This document shows positions 9,089-20,163 of a stretch of 64,000 bases of DNA, one piece after another; the stretch's first letter is position 1, and every line of letters starts with the position of its first letter. The notes beneath the pieces were generated by a model. It ran no database searches. It was not told the origin of the DNA and saw only the letters and a program-made list of their open reading frames with translations. Source of the stretch: Kordiimonas sp. SCSIO 12610 (GTDB lineage Bacteria > Pseudomonadota > Alphaproteobacteria > Sphingomonadales > Kordiimonadaceae). The stretch spans positions 2,477,001 to 2,541,000 of the forward strand of contig NZ_CP073747.1 of NCBI RefSeq assembly GCF_024398015.1. The letters are read 5' to 3'. A program made the position numbers and the translations under genes.

Positions 9089-10345
9089 ATGTTTCTAAAA
9101 ACAAATCCTGTTTACGACTTCGAGTATACACAAATAAAAGTCAGGATGCTTTCCCTATTAGGAATAATTGGTTTTCCTCTGTATTATTATATTTGGCAGT
9201 ATATTCTTCCTCAGTCTTATGAAAATTTGCATTTACGGATTATAGGTACAATATTCTGTATAATCTGTTTTCTTGCGAGCTATTCAAAAGACGAAACAAA
9301 CCAAAAGAAATTGAGAATTCTATATTTCTTTTTGTTTACATTTAGTTTGCCGTTTTTCTTCACTTATTTATTCCTTCAAAACAATGCAACCGGGGCATGG
9401 CTTGGGTCATTGATTTGCGCTATTCTGTATCTCGCCCTTATAATGAACTTATCCAACTTCATTATTATGACAATTACGGGCTCAGGATCAGCTATATTAT
9501 TATTCTTACTAACCCCTGACACCTACATTACTCCGTTAAATCTATATGAAGCGATACCAGTCATAATCTTTGCCATTACTGGCGGTCTTGTTATGAAGTT
9601 CGCAGAATTGTGGGCGATAACCTCAAACAGAAAAAAGGCAATTGCGCTGGCAGGGTCAATTGCACATGAGCTTAGAACACCAATGCTTGGCCTAAGGATG
9701 GAAATCGATAACTTTAAAAATATATGCGAAGAAGCTGCGAACGCTGATATCACTGACCTTGATAATGAAGAATATACAGCAATATCCGCGAGGCTTAGTC
9801 GGCATATTTCAAAATCGTCGCTTATCGTCGATAGTTTGCTTCAGAATGTGCGGGAAGAGTCTATCAATGATCAAGCCTTCAACTTATATTCAATGCGTGA
9901 AATTATTATCGATGTTATTGAGCATTTCCCACTAACCGACAGCGAACGAGCTGCCATTCAATTTGACGATACGATTAATTTTAAGTTCTGGGGTGATGAA
10001 CTATTAATGTCTCATGTCGTGATGAATATGATCAAAAATGCACTTCAGGCCATTTCAATTGCCGACAACGGGCAGATATTTATTTCATTAATTCCTGCCG
10101 AGCAAAACCCTGAAAACGCGAAATACCACAGCCTGATTATTCGCGATACCGGCACCGGGATGAAGCGACGCGAACTTGCAAAAATATTCGATCGCTTTTA
10201 CTCCGGCCCCAAAGGGGGTATTGGTCTGGGCCTTGCTTTCTGTGCGCGAGTAATTAATAGTTTTAAGGGAACAATTACTTGTCGTTCTGAACATGGACAA
10301 TACACTGAGTTCACAATTCGACTTCCGAGGAAGGAAATTAGATAA
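9089..10345 (+). CDS. CqsS/LqsS-like membrane sensor histidine kinase
   Basis: This 418-residue kinase has an N-terminal membrane domain of about six helices (residues 20-170) with almost no periplasmic domain, as in CqsS and LqsS. The HisKA motif SIAHELRTPMLGL places the phospho-histidine at H193, close to the position I recall for CqsS (H194). The ATPase domain has an N box (NMIKNALQAI), a G1 box (RDTGTGM), an F box (FDRFYS) and a G2 box (GIGLGLAF). It ends after the ATPase domain and has no fused receiver, so it is of the Legionella rather than the Vibrio type. Its stop overlaps the next start by one base. It is visibly more AT-rich than the flanking genes. Confidence 0.88.
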   Translation: MFLKTNPVYDFEYTQIKVRMLSLLGIIGFPLYYYIWQYILPQSYENLHLRIIGTIFCIICFLASYSKDETNQKKLRILYFFLFTFSLPFFFTYLFLQNNATGAWLGSLICAILYLALIMNLSNFIIMTITGSGSAILLFLLTPDTYITPLNLYEAIPVIIFAITGGLVMKFAELWAITSNRKKAIALAGSIAHELRTPMLGLRMEIDNFKNICEEAANADITDLDNEEYTAISARLSRHISKSSLIVDSLLQNVREESINDQAFNLYSMREIIIDVIEHFPLTDSERAAIQFDDTINFKFWGDELLMSHVVMNMIKNALQAISIADNGQIFISLIPAEQNPENAKYHSLIIRDTGTGMKRRELAKIFDRFYSGPKGGIGLGLAFCARVINSFKGTITCRSEHGQYTEFTIRLPRKEIR

Positions 10346-11391
10346 TGTCATCTCCTTATGATCCTGCAATGCCCTTTTTTCATCCGTGCAGCACGCTCAT
10401 ATTAGATGATGACGAGGACTTTCTAAATTCCATGCGCGCCTTCATGGCACGTCATTGTGCCAGTTTATGCTATTCATCACCCGGGCAAGCAATGCAGAAA
10501 CTGTTTCACACACAAGAAATCACCAGCGAACTGCACGATTTCTTCTCTAAATATGGCTATGGTGTAGACGGTGAAAGCATCGAAACAGGCGACTGTGTTG
10601 TCCTTTTAAAATCATCCAAGTTACGACAATACACACAGTTAGCGGATCGATTTAAAATGATTTCAGTGGTCATTGTTGATTATCAAATGCCGACAATGAC
10701 TGGATTGGAATTTTGCCGAGCTATCGCTGATATCCCTGTCAAAAAAATTCTTCTAACCGGGAAAGCGAACACCGACCAAATCATTGACGCTTTCAATGAA
10801 GGTCTCATTGATCGCTTTATTTCCAAAAGCGACCCTGATGCCCTCATAAAAATCAGACAAATGGTCAAGCAGTTGCATCAGGACTATATTGGAACGGCTA
10901 TTTCACCGTATGCCAAAGCCTTACGGGTTGCACACACACAGGAATTCGAACAGCACGACGTAAGTGTTGTTCTGGATCAGGTTTATGAGCAATTCCCATT
11001 CACTGAATATTATTATCTACCGCAACCCAGAAGCTTCATGCTTTGCAACGGTGATGGCGAAAAAAAACTCTGCCTTTTATCAACGGAAAAAGAATTGATC
11101 GATCTGGCCGAAATTGTTGAAGCATCACTGGGGGAAGGCACAGCAACAAAAACCCTTAGGTCCGGCAGGGCGATAACCTGGGGATTGTTTGATTGGCTAG
11201 ACGGCAACCACAGTTCAAACGAAGCGCCCGAAAATGTATTTTTCCCATGCCATAGCTACCGCGATTGGAAATGGGCACTTTTACCACCTGATATGTTCAC
11301 AGATACCATCGATACAATGTCATCTTCATGGAATGAATATCGTAAAAGCACAATCAAGCTACCATTTAACCTGGCCGGTGATGCTGCGTAA
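10345..11391 (+). CDS. LqsR-like response regulator with unassigned output domain
   Basis: This 348-residue regulator starts within the kinase stop codon (TAATG), so the two are translationally coupled. The receiver begins with LILDDDEDF (residues 18-26) and has an insertion of roughly 40 residues before the phospho-acceptor, D112 in VVIVDYQMPTMTG. LLTGK (T138) and FISKSD (K161) complete the active site. The late aspartate recalls Legionella LqsR. The remaining region (about 185-348) has no helix-turn-helix, GGDEF, EAL or other output domain I can recognise. It contains conserved-looking aromatic stretches such as FTEYYYLPQP and SYRDWKWALLP. The likely partner is the kinase just upstream; how it acts on its target is unknown. 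Confidence 0.85.
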   Translation: MSSPYDPAMPFFHPCSTLILDDDEDFLNSMRAFMARHCASLCYSSPGQAMQKLFHTQEITSELHDFFSKYGYGVDGESIETGDCVVLLKSSKLRQYTQLADRFKMISVVIVDYQMPTMTGLEFCRAIADIPVKKILLTGKANTDQIIDAFNEGLIDRFISKSDPDALIKIRQMVKQLHQDYIGTAISPYAKALRVAHTQEFEQHDVSVVLDQVYEQFPFTEYYYLPQPRSFMLCNGDGEKKLCLLSTEKELIDLAEIVEASLGEGTATKTLRSGRAITWGLFDWLDGNHSSNEAPENVFFPCHSYRDWKWALLPPDMFTDTIDTMSSSWNEYRKSTIKLPFNLAGDAA

Positions 11392-11422
11392 ATAAACACC
11401 ATCACCGATTATATACTATCTA

Positions 11423-12394
11423 TTATTCTAAGATTTCATTGATCGACTGATCAATCAACTGACTTGCCAAAACGACTGTATCAATAGATCGTAGGAAAAA
11501 GTCTTGAGGCACTGTTTCAAATTCATCAGATGGACGATGATAGTGCGGATGATCCTCTACACCAAAATATAAAAACGGTATGCCTTCACGGTGAAAAGGG
11601 CCGTGATCAGATTGAAGTGTCCAGTCATCGTTTCCAAGCGCTGGATCATCATGCCCTAGCATCAGCTTCACAGGCGCCTGTTCGCCAATTTTGGTTAAAA
11701 GTGGCTTTAATTGAGGGGTATGGAAACTACCTGCTGCATAGAGTTCGTTTTTATCGCTGCGACTGAGCATATCAAAATTTATATTAAAATCAGGCTTGCT
11801 GCCTAAGGCCTCATTTGAGCTAACAAGTGCCCTAGCACCCTGAAGTCCCATTTCTTCTGCGTCGAAGAAAGCAAATACAATATCATTTTCAGGCGGATGC
11901 TTTAAAAAATGTTCAATCACTGCAAAAAGCCCTGTCACCCCAGAAGCATTATCATCAGCACCATTGAATATTTCGTCGCCCCGAACACCAACATGATCAT
12001 AATGGGCAGAAGCAACGATCATTTTCCGATCGCTTTCTGGTTTGCTGCCTTCAAGCTTCGCCAGAATATTAACACCCGTCATACGGGTTTCCGAATTATC
12101 TTGCTGCCGGCGGGTAAATTCAAATATATGATCAAAGCTGTCCCCAACTGGCCCAACACCATAGCTTTTCAATTGCTCAATAATATAGGCCCGTGCTTTA
12201 GCATTCCCTTCTGTTCCCGTTTGGCGGCCTGCCATATCGTCCGATGACAAGTGCTCTAAAACACGAATAGCGTTCTCACGATCAAAATCAGCAACATAAG
12301 GCTTTTTCGGTGCCTGCTTATCTGCATTATCACTACAAGCAACAACCAAGAAACCAAGACAAATAAAAACTATATGGCGTATGTGAAGTTTCAT
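11423..12394 (-). CDS. M28 family zinc metallopeptidase lipoprotein
   Basis: This is a secreted or membrane-anchored aminopeptidase-like protein of 323 residues. The N-terminus has a lipoprotein signal ending VVAC, followed by SDNAD, so it should be lipidated. The M28 metal-binding motifs are present in order: SAHYDHVG, NGADDNASGV, FFDAEEMGLQG and, late, the QSDHGPF histidine region. I chose the ATG at 12394, which has GGGGAT upstream; a TTG at 12409 is less likely. It is convergent with the response regulator gene. Confidence 0.9.
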   Translation of the reverse strand: MKLHIRHIVFICLGFLVVACSDNADKQAPKKPYVADFDRENAIRVLEHLSSDDMAGRQTGTEGNAKARAYIIEQLKSYGVGPVGDSFDHIFEFTRRQQDNSETRMTGVNILAKLEGSKPESDRKMIVASAHYDHVGVRGDEIFNGADDNASGVTGLFAVIEHFLKHPPENDIVFAFFDAEEMGLQGARALVSSNEALGSKPDFNINFDMLSRSDKNELYAAGSFHTPQLKPLLTKIGEQAPVKLMLGHDDPALGNDDWTLQSDHGPFHREGIPFLYFGVEDHPHYHRPSDEFETVPQDFFLRSIDTVVLASQLIDQSINEILE

Positions 12395-12454
12395 TTCATA
12401 TCCCCGCAAACTTTATATTTTAGTGCGCTACCATACGCATACAATAAAGAAAAC

Positions 12455-12486
12455 AAAACCCCCGAAGATTTCTCCTCGAGGGTTTT
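12455..12486 (-). terminator. Rho-independent terminator after groEL
   Basis: An imperfect inverted repeat with AAAACCC and GGGTTTT outer arms and a CGAAG/CTCGA-type inner stem follows the groEL stop by about 30 bases. The outer A/T arms supply the U-tract on the minus strand. Confidence 0.8.
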
Positions 12487-12513
12487 GAAGTAATTAGCAA
12501 TTGGTCAACTGGC

Positions 12514-14172
<1,659 letters not shown>

Positions 14173-14219
14173 CTAAATAATTTGAGAATACTTAAAAGAA
14201 AAAAGGCAAAACCGAATGA

Positions 14220-14507
14220 TTATTCGATGATGCCCATGACGTCTGATTCTTTCATGATCAACAGGTCTTCGCCGTCAACTTTGACTTCTGTTCCAGACCA
14301 TTTACCGAAAAGAACCTTATCGCCTGCTTTCACGTCAAGCGCTGTTACTGTACCGTCTTCGGCTTTTGTACCATTGCCAACTGCAATGATTTCGCCTTCA
14401 GATGGCTTTTCCTGTGCTGTGTCAGGCAGGATGATGCCGCCAGCAGTTTTTGCTTCACTATCAAGGCGTTTCACAAGAACGCGGTCATGAAGAGGGCGTA
14501 ATGCCAT
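14220..14507 (-). CDS. groES: Co-chaperonin GroES (10 kDa)
   Basis: This is the lid of the GroEL folding chamber, 95 residues. It begins with [12 protein letters not shown] and contains the mobile loop around [12 protein letters not shown], then the [17 protein letters not shown] block. It is the first gene of the groESL operon, preceded 43 bases upstream by a CIRCE operator. Confidence 0.98.
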   Translation of the reverse strand: MALRPLHDRVLVKRLDSEAKTAGGIILPDTAQEKPSEGEIIAVGNGTKAEDGTVTALDVKAGDKVLFGKWSGTEVKVDGEDLLIMKESDVMGIIE

Positions 14508-14549
14508 GGTTTTTCTCCCTAGTGATAAACCAAGTTTTAAATTCGCTTA

Positions 14550-14576
14550 TTAGCACTCACCTCTCATGAGTGCTAA
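14550..14576 (-). promoter_or_regulatory. CIRCE element (HrcA operator) of groESL
   Basis: A perfect CIRCE inverted repeat: TTAGCACTC, a 9-base spacer, then GAGTGCTAA, 43 bases before the groES start. It predicts heat-shock control by the repressor HrcA, whose gene is not in this window. Confidence 0.97.
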
Positions 14577-14745
14577 CGATGACCGTGTATTTAAGTTAGC
14601 TATTGATTTCATTCAAGAGGGTAAGAAGGATTTTTTCTTCTATTTCGCTCAATTCCATCAAATATTGAATATCTATGACTTATGATTATCTATATAGATT
14701 ATCTATAATATAGGCATATCAAAGACCATCAAGGGGGTTATCATT

Positions 14746-16296
14746 ATGAATTCAAAAGCAAAATTATTACTTGGCACAGGCATAGTCATCGTCCTAGGTG
14801 TCGGAGCATACACCTATCTAGGAAATCAGGTTGAAATCAGTATTCAAAGTGAAATTCAAGCTTTCAATGAAACGAATAAAGGCAAGTATAACATTTCCTA
14901 TGACAGCATTGATGCGAATCCAGCCCTTGGTAAGTTTAATCTGAAAGGTGTTTCACTAGAGCTCACAGAGATAGGTGGTACGTCATTTATTGAAAATGCA
15001 ACGCTGCAAGGCTCAGTGAAAGACGGAAGCTTTGTTCTAACAGGCGTGTCTGCCGACACCTTCAAATTAGAAAGTGATAAAGCCAACATTACATTCTCAG
15101 AGTTCAACCTTACTAGCCCTGACCTCGCAATTTTCGGTGATGAAGATAAACTCAAAAAGCTGCGCGAATTTCCTATCAACAGTTTTCATGTAAAGGATGT
15201 GAAAATTGATGCTACTTCTCACGCATCGGGGCAGTCGTTTGAAATGTCGCTGGATGAATATACGATTGATGTTGACGAGAGCTCGCAAGCCCTCGAGAAA
15301 TTTGAATTAACTGACCTGCAATTCAAAACCGTCATCAACAACATTCTGCCAATGAACATGAATTACGGTAACATTGTCATAAAAGGTGGGGACCTATCAT
15401 GGTTTGGTAGTGCCATTGAGTTATCTCAGAATTCACTTACCAATGATCTCGACAACATGAACGAAGCCGAAAAAATACTTGAGCTACAAAAAGCTCAATC
15501 TGTCATCATGAAAGAAATGATGCCCGTTTTTCTGAATTATATGGGTATCGATAGTTTCGAATGGAGCGATTTCAGCGTGTCGCTTCCAAATGGCTCCGAT
15601 GTATCCTTCGATCGCCTTTATGTAGAGGATTTGAAGCGCACGGATAATATCGTTGTCGGAAGCAAGAGCGGTTGGGACAATCTTGCCATTCCAGACCTGA
15701 CTGGTCTTGATCCTAATTTCGATGCACAGCTTAATCTGATAGGTCTAAAAGGCACAAGCCTGTCCATGGTCAGTGAAACCGCATATGATCAAAACAAAAA
15801 AACAAATACCTCCAATTCGCAGATTTCTATCGAAAACATTCTTGAAGCCTCAGTTGATTTTACCCTGAATGACTTTGAGCCAAAAACTTATTATCAAAGT
15901 GCTCTGGCTATTTATTCACCAGAGATACAACAAAACCCGGACAAGGTCATCGAACTGTATACGTCTTTATTCAACAACTTCTCAGGCAATATAACACTGA
16001 CTGACAAAAGCATTATTAACCGCTTTATTAATGGCTATGCGAAGCAAACAGGCGCAGACCCAGAAGCGCTCAGGGCGCAATTCACCGGATTGGTAATCGC
16101 AAACTTAACACAGTCTTTTGGTTCCTATGCGCCGCAAGGCCTTGCAGAGGCAATAAGCGGGTACATGGCAGCCTCTTCAACGCCGATAAAGTTAGAACTT
16201 GCAACAAAACAAAAGCTAACGCCCGAGACAGTCAATCAAATATCTGCAACCAACTGGGGTGACTATATAAAAGTTGACCTGAAACAAGCTAATTAA
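14746..16296 (+). CDS. Membrane-anchored protein, DUF945/YdgA-like
   Basis: This 516-residue protein has a single N-terminal hydrophobic segment (about residues 5-25) acting as an uncleaved anchor or signal. A long, mainly beta-strand-like polar region follows, with repeated lipid-layer-type phrases such as GKFNLKGVSLELTEIG and TFKLESDKANITFSEFNL. This architecture loosely recalls DUF945 (YdgA) and AsmA-like envelope proteins; I am not certain of the family. A GGGGG site precedes the ATG. Upstream, an 11-base sequence GATTATCTATA is repeated at 14684 and 14697. It is convergent with the VOC gene. Confidence 0.7.
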   Translation: MNSKAKLLLGTGIVIVLGVGAYTYLGNQVEISIQSEIQAFNETNKGKYNISYDSIDANPALGKFNLKGVSLELTEIGGTSFIENATLQGSVKDGSFVLTGVSADTFKLESDKANITFSEFNLTSPDLAIFGDEDKLKKLREFPINSFHVKDVKIDATSHASGQSFEMSLDEYTIDVDESSQALEKFELTDLQFKTVINNILPMNMNYGNIVIKGGDLSWFGSAIELSQNSLTNDLDNMNEAEKILELQKAQSVIMKEMMPVFLNYMGIDSFEWSDFSVSLPNGSDVSFDRLYVEDLKRTDNIVVGSKSGWDNLAIPDLTGLDPNFDAQLNLIGLKGTSLSMVSETAYDQNKKTNTSNSQISIENILEASVDFTLNDFEPKTYYQSALAIYSPEIQQNPDKVIELYTSLFNNFSGNITLTDKSIINRFINGYAKQTGADPEALRAQFTGLVIANLTQSFGSYAPQGLAEAISGYMAASSTPIKLELATKQKLTPETVNQISATNWGDYIKVDLKQAN

Positions 16297-16320
16297 CGAG
16301 GCAAAATAGCAACCTCAAAT

Positions 16321-16345
16321 AAAAGGCCGAATATTCGGCCTTTTT
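16321..16345. terminator. Bidirectional terminator
   Basis: A perfect stem with arms AAAAGGCCGAA and TTCGGCCTTTT lies between two convergent genes, with A and T runs on either side, so it can serve both strands. Confidence 0.93.
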
Positions 16346-16351
16346 AAAAAC

Positions 16352-16726
16352 TTATCGGTGCTGATCAAACAATATCGGATTACCATCAGGGTCGATAACC
16401 ATGAAACTGGCGGGGCCTTCACCACTTTCATCGGCTGGACTATGAATTTCTATCCCGCCTTCCTTCAGGCTCTTCTGAATATCCCTAACATCTGTGAAAG
16501 GGTTAACTTCACCAGCGCTGTTGTCCCAACCCGGATTAAAGGTCATCATATTTTTATCAAACATACCCTGAAATAGGCCAATAACACAGCTAGGGCTTTT
16601 CATAATCAGCCATCCCTGCTCCACATCACCGTGGAATTTTTCAAACCCTAGTTTTTCATAAAAAGCACGAGAAATCTCAATATCCTTCACTATTAAACTC
16701 AGTGAAAACGCACCTAGTTCCATCAT
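16352..16726 (-). CDS. VOC family protein (glyoxalase/bleomycin-resistance fold)
   Basis: This 124-residue protein has one vicinal-oxygen-chelate module pair. LGAFSLSLIVKDIEISRAFY starts the first betaalphabetabetabeta unit, and SFMVIDPDGNPILFDQH ends the second with the usual DPDGN turn. The enzymatic role cannot be told from sequence; members include isomerases, dioxygenases and resistance proteins. It is transcribed alone. Confidence 0.88.
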   Translation of the reverse strand: MMELGAFSLSLIVKDIEISRAFYEKLGFEKFHGDVEQGWLIMKSPSCVIGLFQGMFDKNMMTFNPGWDNSAGEVNPFTDVRDIQKSLKEGGIEIHSPADESGEGPASFMVIDPDGNPILFDQHR

Positions 16727-16847
16727 ATCCTCCCTAATTTGTGATTAAAAATATACCACAAACTAAGAGAAAGTCTTGCTTTTCATCATTAATGAGGATC
16801 ATCATTACATCATGAAACCACCGCAATAAAAATAGGAAAGCAACCTG

Positions 16848-17837
16848 ATGACACGTAAGAAACTCAATAGACGAGAGTTATTAGCAGGCACCGCAGCAAT
16901 TGCCGCGACCACATCGTTTACTGCAAACAGCGCTGTTTTTGCTGACAGCCAGGATTTAACTGGTAAATCAATCTTAATTACTGGTTGTTCATCTGGATTT
17001 GGCCGATTAGGCGCTGAATATTACGCGCGGCGCGGTGCCAAGGTATTTGCAACCATGCGAAACCTTCCTCGTCCAGAGGCGGATGAACTCGCAAATGTTG
17101 CCAAGAAAGATAACCTCGATATCGAGATTATCGAGATTGATGTCCTTTCAGAAGAAAGCATTGAGGCTGGCGTCAATCGGGCCCTGAAGTCAGCGGGTGG
17201 AACAATAGACGTATTGATCAACAACGCGGGAATTGGTGTTACTGGTCCGGTTGAAGTGCAAGACATGGCGGCCACCGAGCTCATCTTCAGCACCAATGTT
17301 TTTGGCCCGCAGCGAATGATAAGGGCACTATTGCCATCAATGCGAAAAGCGCAAAGTGGTCAGATATTCAATATTTCATCACAGCTCGGCCGTGTGATAC
17401 TTCCAAGCGCAGGTCACTATTCTGCGACCAAATTTGCTCTTGAGGCACTTAGCGAACAACTTGCTTACGAGCTCGTTCCATATGGCATCGATATAACAAT
17501 CATTGAACCTGGTGGATACCCAACACAAATCTGGAGCAAGCGCGTTAATTATAATAAAGAACTGCTAGAGCGTATGCCTGAAGAACAGAAAAAGGCTTAT
17601 GCACCATTTATAGAGCGGATGACAGCCGATGGCGGCGGAGGAAATACCAATCCTATCGACATTCCTCGCAATATTACTGAAATCATTATGATGCCTAAGG
17701 GAGAACGCCCGCTCCGCCGACCGGTGCACCCAACCTATATTCCGCAGACAAAGATCAATCAGGCAAGTGCTGACGCGCAAATTGAAATGCTAGGCAGCTC
17801 GCCGTTTGGGCCGTGGGTAAAAAGTGTTCTAACGTAA
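16848..17837 (+). CDS. Tat-exported short-chain dehydrogenase/reductase
   Basis: This 329-residue SDR has the nucleotide-binding ITGCSSGFGRLG motif, the NNAG motif and the catalytic YSATK. It carries an N-terminal Tat-type signal: NRRELLAG at residues 7-14, a hydrophobic alanine/threonine-rich stretch, and a probable cleavage after AVFA. SDRs are normally cytosolic, and export with bound NAD(P) would require the Tat route, so the signal is the notable feature. The substrate is unknown. AGGAAAG precedes the ATG. pyrC follows 71 bases later. Confidence 0.87.
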   Translation: MTRKKLNRRELLAGTAAIAATTSFTANSAVFADSQDLTGKSILITGCSSGFGRLGAEYYARRGAKVFATMRNLPRPEADELANVAKKDNLDIEIIEIDVLSEESIEAGVNRALKSAGGTIDVLINNAGIGVTGPVEVQDMAATELIFSTNVFGPQRMIRALLPSMRKAQSGQIFNISSQLGRVILPSAGHYSATKFALEALSEQLAYELVPYGIDITIIEPGGYPTQIWSKRVNYNKELLERMPEEQKKAYAPFIERMTADGGGGNTNPIDIPRNITEIIMMPKGERPLRRPVHPTYIPQTKINQASADAQIEMLGSSPFGPWVKSVLT

Positions 17838-17908
17838 TTTTTGGTGCAAAAATTCATAAATATGCTAAAGGAACGCTCAAATTCAATTAACCACATTAAG
17901 AGCGTTCC

Positions 17909-18976
17909 ATGGCACCCGGCATTAATAATCAAACCCCAACAGAACTCATCATAACCCGCCCTGATGATTGGCATGCTCACCTTCGTGATGGTGACATGCT
18001 AAAGTCTGTTGCTAATTATACAGCGCGCCAGTTCGCACGCGCGATTATTATGCCCAACCTTGCGCCACCTGTTACAACGACAGCGCTCGCAAATGAATAT
18101 CGTGAACGAATAATCGCAGCCGTATCGCCAGAGCATAATTTCACACCCTTGATGACATGTTACCTCACGAACACAACTGACGGCGAGGATCTACGCAAAG
18201 GCTTTGAAAGCGGGGTACTCACTGCCTGTAAACTATATCCGGCAAATGCCACGACAAACTCTAGTTTTGGTGTCACCGACATCGAAAATATTTTCTCTGT
18301 TCTTGAAGTGATGCAAGAAATTGGTATGCCGCTATTAGTGCACGGCGAAGTCACGGATAAAGAGATTGATATCTTCGACCGCGAAGCCGTCTTTATCGAA
18401 CGCGTGATGAGCAAGGTCGTCAAAGCTTTTCCTGAATTGAAAGTTGTCTTTGAGCATATCACTACTGCGAACGCCGCTGATTTTGTGATGGAGTCAACAG
18501 GGCCAATCGGCGCAACGATAACACCTCAGCACCTGGAATTTAACAGAAATGCTATTTTCGACGGTGGCATCAGACCACATTATTATTGCCTACCGATCGC
18601 AAAACGTGAAGAACACCGCCTCGCCCTTAGGAAAGCGGCAACATCTGGTTCAGAAAAGTTTTTCCTGGGCACAGATACTGCCCCTCATACCGTTGACGCC
18701 AAAGAAAGCGCGTGCGGATGCGCTGGTATTTTCAATGCCCCATACGCCATAGAAAATTATGCAAGTGTTTTCGAGGAAGAAAACGCGCTTGATAAGTTAG
18801 AGGCCTTTGCATCCTTAAACGGCCCTAAATTCTATGGCCTCCCAGTGAACAAGGAAAAAATAGTTCTAAAACGTGAAGAAACACTGGTGCCTGAACGACT
18901 GGACGCAGCAGGCAAAGATATCATGCCTTACCGCGCAGGGGAAACGCTACGCTGGAAGTTCAAAGGCCTGGCGTAA
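17909..18976 (+). CDS. pyrC: Dihydroorotase, class II type
   Basis: This zinc amidohydrolase closes carbamoyl-aspartate to dihydroorotate in pyrimidine synthesis. The 355-residue protein has the metal-binding [11 protein letters not shown] near residue 20, [10 protein letters not shown], the [13 protein letters not shown] block with the carbamylated lysine, LVHGEVT, and FLGTDTAPH with the late metal aspartate. It is the short E. coli-type PyrC and not the PyrC-like subunit of the ATCase complex. It appears monocistronic. Confidence 0.96.
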   Translation: MAPGINNQTPTELIITRPDDWHAHLRDGDMLKSVANYTARQFARAIIMPNLAPPVTTTALANEYRERIIAAVSPEHNFTPLMTCYLTNTTDGEDLRKGFESGVLTACKLYPANATTNSSFGVTDIENIFSVLEVMQEIGMPLLVHGEVTDKEIDIFDREAVFIERVMSKVVKAFPELKVVFEHITTANAADFVMESTGPIGATITPQHLEFNRNAIFDGGIRPHYYCLPIAKREEHRLALRKAATSGSEKFFLGTDTAPHTVDAKESACGCAGIFNAPYAIENYASVFEEENALDKLEAFASLNGPKFYGLPVNKEKIVLKREETLVPERLDAAGKDIMPYRAGETLRWKFKGLA

Positions 18977-19071
18977 AGCGAGTTGCTTTGTCACGCTGAC
19001 GTGAATATGCATTCCTGCCCTCACAATGTATTGTGCCCCCATAATTTTAGGCAGAATTTTAGGAGGGTACA

Positions 19072-19953
19072 ATGTGTGATCAGTTCACAGAAAACGACAA
19101 CGAAACTTTTGAAAAAAACGGCGGCCTTCTGAATCGCCGTGACTTCACATCGATGAGCGCAGCAGCAATCATGGCTGCTATGTTCCCGAAAGCCGCAATG
19201 GCAGAAGAAGACGTTACCGAGTCCGATGTCATCGTTGATATGGAAGACGGCCAATCCGATAGCTATTTTGTACGCCCATCAAAAGGGACACATCCAGGCG
19301 TCCTGATCTGGCCAGATATCAAAGGCCTTCGCCCTGCGTTCCGCGCGATGGGCAAGCGCCTCGCAATGGCAGGTTACTCCGTTCTTGTGGTGAACCCGTT
19401 CTACCGTGATGCGAAAGCACCGGTTGTTGGACCAGATGCCAGCTTCCGTGACCCTGACACACGTAAGTTCCTGATTGGTATGGCGCGCAAACTAACGCAG
19501 GATGCAAGCATGTCTGACGCTCGTCACTATATCAAGTTTTTGGACGCACAGGACAGCACGGACACATCGAAAAAAGTTGGTACTATGGGATACTGCATGG
19601 GTGGACCGCTTATTATGCGTACAGCCGGCGCGGTGCCAGAACGCGTGGGGGCGGCAGCATCCTTCCATGGTGGTGGCTTGGTCACTGACCGCGAAGACAG
19701 CCCGCATCTTTTGATCCCGAAATCACCCGCGCACGTACTACACGCGATCGCAGAAAATGATGACGAGCGCTTCCCTGATGCCAAAAATGTTTTGCGCGCG
19801 GCATATAAAGAAGCAGGAACTCCTGCCGAGATTGAGGTCTATAAAGGCACGCTTCATGGATGGTGCCCACCAGATTCAACAGTGTATAACAAAGATCAGG
19901 CGGAAAAAGCATGGTCACGTACACTAGCGCTATTTGAAACAGCGCTTGTTTAA
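19072..19953 (+). CDS. Exported dienelactone hydrolase family protein
   Basis: This 293-residue alpha/beta hydrolase is of the dienelactone hydrolase type. The nucleophile elbow is GYCMGG, with the Cys typical of DLH in place of Ser, and the late HGWCPP supplies the catalytic His. It begins with a charged stretch, then NRRDFTSMSAAAIMAAMF and AMAEED, a Tat-like signal with probable cleavage after AMA, so it should be periplasmic. AGGAGG precedes the ATG. The substrate is unknown. It heads a G+C-richer block with other possible catabolic genes. Confidence 0.88.
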   Translation: MCDQFTENDNETFEKNGGLLNRRDFTSMSAAAIMAAMFPKAAMAEEDVTESDVIVDMEDGQSDSYFVRPSKGTHPGVLIWPDIKGLRPAFRAMGKRLAMAGYSVLVVNPFYRDAKAPVVGPDASFRDPDTRKFLIGMARKLTQDASMSDARHYIKFLDAQDSTDTSKKVGTMGYCMGGPLIMRTAGAVPERVGAAASFHGGGLVTDREDSPHLLIPKSPAHVLHAIAENDDERFPDAKNVLRAAYKEAGTPAEIEVYKGTLHGWCPPDSTVYNKDQAEKAWSRTLALFETALV

Positions 19954-20163
19954 CAGCTTTGAAATTATCGCGCCGTCACTACGGTTGGTGGCGGCGCTTA
20001 TACCAGACACAGCGATCCATTAGCTTCCCCCCATCAAGATCAACCTTGCGCACCTCCCGTAATTAACCGATAGTAAAATCAGTCCTGAGTGCTCTTATTA
20101 CAATGAAGACACTGTTGCCTATCTTGCGCGACATGCTGGTCTGAGCAATAACGGAGGCTGCTT

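Noticed and set aside
9089-10345. Hybrid kinase with a fused receiver, as in Vibrio CqsS
   Set aside because: The protein ends straight after the ATPase domain; the receiver is in the next gene.
14684-14707. Repeated GATTATCTATA as a possible CRISPR-like repeat
   Set aside because: Only two 11-base copies in an A/T-rich promoter, with no spacer-sized units.
19954-20163. Possible terminator or small RNA after the dienelactone hydrolase gene
   Set aside because: A GCGCCGTCAC/GTGGCGGCGC stem is present but lacks a U-tract and has a wobble, so support is too weak to list.
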